This document shows, in pieces, positions 59,256 through 64,000 of a DNA stretch of 64,000 nt (position 1 is the stretch's first letter; each line of letters begins with the position of its first letter). The position numbers and the translations under genes were made by a program. The notes below the pieces were generated by a model. That model saw only the letters and a list, made by a program, of their open reading frames with translations. It was not told the DNA's origin and searched no databases. The DNA comes from Gigaspora margarita (taxonomy: Eukaryota; Glomeromycota; Glomeromycetes; Diversisporales; Gigasporaceae): NCBI GenBank assembly GCA_009809945.1, contig WTPW01000030.1:401779-465778 (forward strand). Direction: 5' to 3'.

Positions 59256-60485
59256 ATCACAAATATGCCATGCTATGAAAATACTATTGTAAAAGTTAAC
59301 CAAGTCTGCCAATCTATGAGAGAAACATTAACTTTATTATCGTATGGGCTACTGGTATTTTCCAGTTGAAGAGGAAAGTAATGATATTGAGTTAGTTATG
59401 TTTGTACCTATTAGTTCAAATGAAAGAGATCCTGACAGTTAAGCGATTTTTGAAAAAAATGAATATTATGTAATTGGCAGAAAAATTGTTCTTGATCATT
59501 ATCATAATGCTAAAAAGCTAAAGGTATTTTTGCAAAATTTGTTTTAAGGAATTATATAACAATTATCATTTATTTATATTTATTTTGCTAGATGACTGTT
59601 GCTACTTCGACACACATCAATATTAATAGAGGACCTAATTTTAACAATTGCCTACTAACAATATCCTTAATTGGTGTTGCTCAAAGTGAACCTCAAGAAG
59701 CCAAAAATGATGCAAATACAATCATTAAGACTTTAGCTAATGATTATACTATCCAGGAGCATAATTTTTTGATTAATGTTACTTATCCATATACCAACAC
59801 ACGATTTAAACACTTCAAAACTACCCTTTGACCAAAAGAATCTATGCTATTTGTTGTTGGTGAAATGGAAATTATTGATGATGAATTGTATGTTTATGCG
59901 AGAGATATCAAGTATGTTGGAACATATTCAACAACTAAAAGACAACTACCTGAATCTAGTAATTTACAATCAACACCAATGTCACCTAAGTTAACACGTT
60001 CTAAGCTTTTAGCTACGCATCATAATATTACTGAAGAATTTGAAAAAGTCTCTGAAGCTTCGAATTTAACAAAACAAAAAAATTTGGAAAAGGTTAATTT
60101 AAATCAACCAGACATGTCAACATTTAATTCCAAATCATTAAAACGTGCTAAAACAAAAAAGGTGAACAAACTTGCTAAAGATCTACTAGGAATCGATGAT
60201 TTAGAGTTTGCAGATATTAGTTATACTAGAGATGAATCACAAGTAGATCAAAACATATCTGAAGATTATTATAAAGAATTAGACAGATCTGACAAAGAAG
60301 AAAAAACCAACGAATTAATAGCAAAAAATAACGAATATAAAAAAAATAGTACTTAAGGTTCTGTAAAGGGTGTTCAAAATCGTGGAAGAGGAAACAAAAC
60401 TAAAGGACATAGCACGTAATATAAGAAAACACATAGTACTAAACTTGACACACATATCATAAGTGATGATGATCACGAAGAATAA
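59256..60485 (+). pseudogene. Decayed gene of an AM-fungal family, unknown function
   Basis: One long plus-strand frame with an intron removed (about 59525-59591, GTATTT..TTTGCTAG) carries protein-like sequence end to end: GYWYFPVEEESNDIELVMFV, then MTVATSTHININRGPNF.., VGEMEIIDDELYVYARDI, then a Lys/Glu/Ser-rich tail ending ..SDDDHEE and TAA near 60485. From memory the N-terminal part resembles a multi-copy Rhizophagus hypothetical family. The frame is interrupted by several stops (at least four), all of the type produced by C-to-T change of CAA or CGA. No frameshift is evident across about 1 kb, so decay is by point substitution. No catalytic motif recognised; alternatively a mobile-element accessory gene. 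Confidence 0.6.
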
Positions 60486-60869
60486 TTCAATATTCTACTT
60501 TTCTTTTTTTTGCTTAGATTAAAAAAATTTTTTTTATTTGTTTTTTCTATGAAATATTATATTATTACTATAAAATTATTAATTATTCTATTATTTTTTA
60601 TTTATGCAATAAAGATTTAAGCTTAGAAATTAGCTATAAATTCATAATTATATCATTAATAAAGCTAATATTCAATTAAAGCTGCAATATCATGCACTTA
60701 AAATTAAATCATCGCACATGTAAGTTAAGCAAATATAAATTTGGCACTTAAAATTACATTTCAATAAATTTTATATTAATTTCAAACAGTAATATTATAT
60801 AACTATTTATTTTAATTTATTTATACACGAATATATATTAACTAGCATCGCCTGGTGTACATAATAAAT
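60486..60869. other. AT-rich intergenic stretch
   Basis: Nothing supported. Confidence 0.4.
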
Positions 60870-61475
60870 TTAATTTATCCAGCAGCTTATTATGATTCAT
60901 CTGCCCAATAAATTTATTATTCAACAGAAACTACATAGTTGCCGAATAATAAAATTGTTATTGGGCAGACTATCATCATAAGTTACTGGATAAATCTGTT
61001 ATCAGTCATACAGATGCCTTATAACTTAATATTTGATCAAATGATTTAAAGTCAGCCTAAGAAGTTGAATTCCTTCGGAATTCAATTTCTTAGTCAGATT
61101 TTAAATCTTTGACCAAATAAACCAGTTATCAGGCAGTGCCTGCCTGATAACTATTAATTATTTTTCTTTTTAATAGTAAACAAATGTCATATAATAAGTT
61201 ATACGCCAAATAGACTCAAACAAACTCATGTAATTTATTTATTATAAAAATAAATCCATTATTGAATATTCTGCATCCAATAACAGCGTATCTGACCTTG
61301 GATTTAATGTGTTTGGCAACCTGAGCCCCTTTGGGGACCAGGTCAGCACATTTAATTCAAAGCCAAATACTTCTTTTATTTGTCATCTAAAATGTTCACC
61401 TGTGATCTGAAGGATCATGGTATTATCATTTCTTCTATCAAATAAAACTGTTATTGGATGCTAAACATCCAATAA
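60870..61475. repeat. Cluster of stacked hairpins
   Basis: Hairpin 1: 60878-60990 (TATCCAG.. / ..CTGGATA; TCTGCCCAATAA / TTATTGGGCAGA). Hairpin 2: 61000-61150, with the inner perfect stem TTGAATTCC-TTCG-GAATTCAA near 61075, then TTATCAGGCAGTGCCTGCCTGATAA (61126-61150). Hairpin 3: 61265-61465, outer stem GCATCCAATAACAG / CTGTTATTGGATGC, inner stem TTGGATTTAATGTG / CACATTTAATTCAA, GC-rich tip CTGAGCCCCTTTGGGGACCAG, followed by TATTGGATGCTAAACATCCAATA. No coding sequence. Confidence 0.8.
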
Positions 61476-62398
61476 CTATTTATCGTCATTGATAAAATGC
61501 ACAATTTTTATTGTCATTATTAATAAATTATAAAATACCTAATTATTATCAGTAATTTTGTTATATTACTGTTCGTTTCATCTCAGTACTAACATTATGC
61601 CATACTAACACAGCCCATTAACATATAACATCATACGCCCAATCAAAAGCCACATTTTACTGAAGCCATTCTAGATGGAAGTTAACCATACACTCCATTA
61701 TGCGAGCATGACTAAGTTTCTGTACTAAAAAACTATTCATTTTACTTTGTAATGAACTTTGTACAATATACAAAATATATTCAAGTATAATTATGTAACT
61801 ATTGATGAATCAGATAATTTGCAGTATTTAATATAGTATAGAATAAATTAATAAACTTTTCAATAAATAGAGTATTTGTTCGTTACCATGCATAAAATAT
61901 ATATTATTAATTTATAATTAAAACTATAACAATACAATAAAAAAAAATTAATAAGCCAAAATGCATTACAAATCTGAGTTGGACTACAAGTAGATTATTT
62001 CCTATTTGTCAATCCTTATAACAGTTACTATTCTTGATTATGCACATGCATAACTATACCTGTTTAACTCTGTATATAATTTAAATCTTTAACATATAAA
62101 AAAATAATCTTCACGAAATAAACAATTTATATATATATATAATATTGTCTGCATGTGACATATATTATAATTTGAATGCCTTAAGCTAATGATATTAAAT
62201 ATTAACTTTAATGCATAATTTTTTGTTGAAAAATTGTAGCATACATCAGTGTAATCAACGTATAAACTGAGAATATTTTCACAAGAATAACAAGTAGAAT
62301 CATGCTAAGTATTATCATTATCAACTAAATTTACGATGCATAGTATTAGCTAATAATTTCCTATGCTGCATAAAGCAGGCCAGCTTTAAATTAAAACA
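61476..62398. other. AT-rich intergenic stretch
   Basis: No supported gene or repeat seen. Confidence 0.4.
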
Positions 62399-62605
62399 TT
62401 ATATTACTATATAACAACAAGTTTCTATACAAGGTTGGGAAGGTTTGGTGCAACCTTTTTTCTTGCAAATGATAGTACAGATACATTTATACTGTGCCTC
62501 TCTTGTATGAATCATAGCAATAGACAATTGTTTGTTAATAATTGGACGGTAGCCAAATAAGCAACCATTTAAAATTATTAATAATTTATAGTTATCTGTC
62601 TTCAT
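62399..62605 (-). CDS. Possible small Cys-rich protein or coding fragment
   Basis: 68-residue open frame with a cysteine cluster CICTIICKKKGC..PSQPCIETCC and a preceding basic segment. Cys-rich C-termini of this spacing occur in some mobile-element proteins, so this may be a 3' exon or fragment. No signal peptide, no neighbours, and codon use cannot separate it from noise. Low confidence. Confidence 0.22.
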   Translation of the reverse strand: MKTDNYKLLIILNGCLFGYRPIINKQLSIAMIHTREAQYKCICTIICKKKGCTKPSQPCIETCCYIVI

Positions 62606-62802
62606 GTAATTATTTACACAAGATTAGTTTATCTAATTGTCAGGTTAAGAATAATGATTGTTTTTCTGAATTTAACCAGATCGTTCCTTGCTTAATAATT
62701 GCTTAGCTATCCTTTCATATTTTTCACTTCTATTAACATGATTTGTATTACATATATATGCAACATCGATATATATATAAATATATAATTAATGAAAATT
62801 AT

Positions 62803-62900
62803 TTCTATTATATATAAATTTAATAATAAAAATGATTCTATTATATATAAATTCAATAATAAAAATTATTCTATTATATATAAATTCAATAATAATAAGA
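62803..62900. repeat. 33-34-bp tandem repeat, three units
   Basis: Three consecutive units of ATTCTATTATATATAAATTC followed by AATAATAAAAATT, with one or two differences each. Confidence 0.8.
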
Positions 62901-63059
62901 ATTTTTTTTGAGATAAATTTATGCTATCTAATAACGAATCTACTGATAATTACTATAATGTCGACTTACACCTTTTATTATTATAATATAACTAGATGAT
63001 ATATAAATGAACATCTAGAATTTATTCCTCCAAGTGTTCACCTACTATTCATCTCCATC

Positions 63060-63715
63060 TCTCCTACTTGACATATTGATTCTTATTACATCAATTCTAT
63101 ATGACCTTCTTTTTGATTAGAATAAATCACCAACTGCTGATCTTTCAAAAGAGGTAAGCCTAGAGATAGGCACTATGCGCATGACTGCATGCCTGCATGC
63201 AATTAATTCTGGCCAACTTTAAAAAATAAATCATAATTTTGGCCAAAACATGCATGCATGCATGCAAAAAACGCATGTGCATATGTATGCTAAAATGAAA
63301 ATTTTGTATTTTGCCTATCACTAGGTAAGCTGATTTCTCACTTTTTTGCTAAAATTCTAGACAAAGGCTCAGTGAGAATATGTACAAGATTATTTGAGTT
63401 TTCTGGTCTTGTCCATAAAAGTTTCTTAATGATAGCATTGGAAACTCATTTTTAAGCCACCACCCAGCCTGCTATACTACTTTTGTCAATAGAAGAAACT
63501 TCTACCAGAATTTTTTGTACCAAGAGTGCCCTCTTTTGCCAGTTACCTTGCACAACCAATACTTCTGGCTGAATATATAGAGGAGTCCTAGCACAGGTAG
63601 TAAGCTGTTGACCTCAATAAAAACCATAATTATAGCATCTCTTATCTGTTCTCCAAAATTTTTGCTTTCCATTGGTCTGAAATTTTGGTCCAAGTTATTA
63701 TTGTGAAAAGTTTTA
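63060..63715 (-). repeat. Coding-like dispersed repeat, copy 2
   Basis: Partner of 30780-31370. The minus strand near 63580-63480 has QGNWQKRALLVQKIL-like sequence matching the other copy. Interrupted by the MITE 63163-63321. Family not recognised. Confidence 0.4.
63163..63321. mobile_element. 159-bp TA-flanked MITE with TGCATGCA runs
   Basis: Ends GAGATAGGCA and inverse of GTGATAGGCA, TA at 63161-63162 and 63322-63323. Inner arms TGCATGCCTGCATGCA / TGCATGCATGCATGCA and TGGCCAA / TTGGCCA. Confidence 0.8.
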
Positions 63716-64000
63716 AATAATCATATATTGATGTTTCACTCTTTATGAAATAAGCCAATATGTATCACCTTTGACACATATTATTTGATGAAAAAAGGTG
63801 CTATTACATATAACATGGTATATTGTGCTACTGCCTCTGTACCACTTTTTACTATAGCATTCTATCATATATTGATCCAACTGTACCATTATATGGATTC
63901 CTAATACCAAACTGTACTATACCCTAAACTACTTTTTTTATAAAAATTAATACAAAACAGCCCCAAAACAGCTAGAAGCTATGACTTAGCTATACTAATG

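Overview
The window looks like nuclear DNA of an arbuscular mycorrhizal fungus (Glomeromycotina, Rhizophagus/Gigaspora type). Evidence: very AT-rich sequence; short GT..AG introns; a kinase with the N-terminal Cys-pair module (YGLCANC..WCRPC..NWTSGN) that I know from the expanded Rhizophagus kinase families; a zinc-ribbon protein of the kind multiplied in those genomes; and a very dense load of decayed DNA transposons. The species assignment is inference from memory of these families, not a database result.

Layout. 0.6-5 kb holds two host-type genes: a zinc-ribbon protein (minus strand, 2 exons) and a multi-exon protein with a degenerate pseudokinase domain followed by a catalytic-looking kinase domain (plus strand). 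5-14 kb is a transposon zone: hAT-type elements with 8-bp target duplications, TA-flanked MITEs, a 1.09-kb near-perfect palindrome nested inside two hAT elements, and an unrecognised coding remnant at 12.6-13.3 kb. 15.08-17.0 kb is an intact six-exon cytochrome P450. From 17.4 kb to 58 kb I find no intact host gene, only repeats: foldback elements, a 5'-truncated LINE, three tRNA-derived SINE insertions with clear target-site duplications, a Tc1 transposon, many MITEs, minisatellite-bearing elements and a 677-nt assembly gap inside a nested palindrome (33.9-34.6 kb). At 59.3-60.5 kb lies a decayed gene whose stops all look like C-to-T changes. 60.9-61.5 kb holds a cluster of stacked hairpins, and the end of the window is again repeats.

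How parts relate. Insertions can be ordered. Examples: foldback inside an ACCCGG-hAT inside a TGACGAA-hAT (6.5-10 kb); SINEs inside or at the edge of older TIR elements (23.9-27.1 and 53.8-54.9 kb); a 209-bp MITE in one of two copies of a minisatellite-bearing element, the other copy giving the empty site. The main structural theme is palindromy. Several unrelated-looking hAT elements each carry their own subterminal motif array (ACCCGG, TGACGAA, AGCCGACT, TTCAGG, TTAATTAG), and several foldback families contain multiple internal hairpins. Old elements from about 19 kb onward look poor in CpG whereas the recently inserted SINEs are CpG-rich, as expected for cytosine-methylation decay. The expressed host genes that can be supported are the zinc-ribbon gene, the kinase (one frame disruption) and the P450; they do not form an obvious shared pathway.
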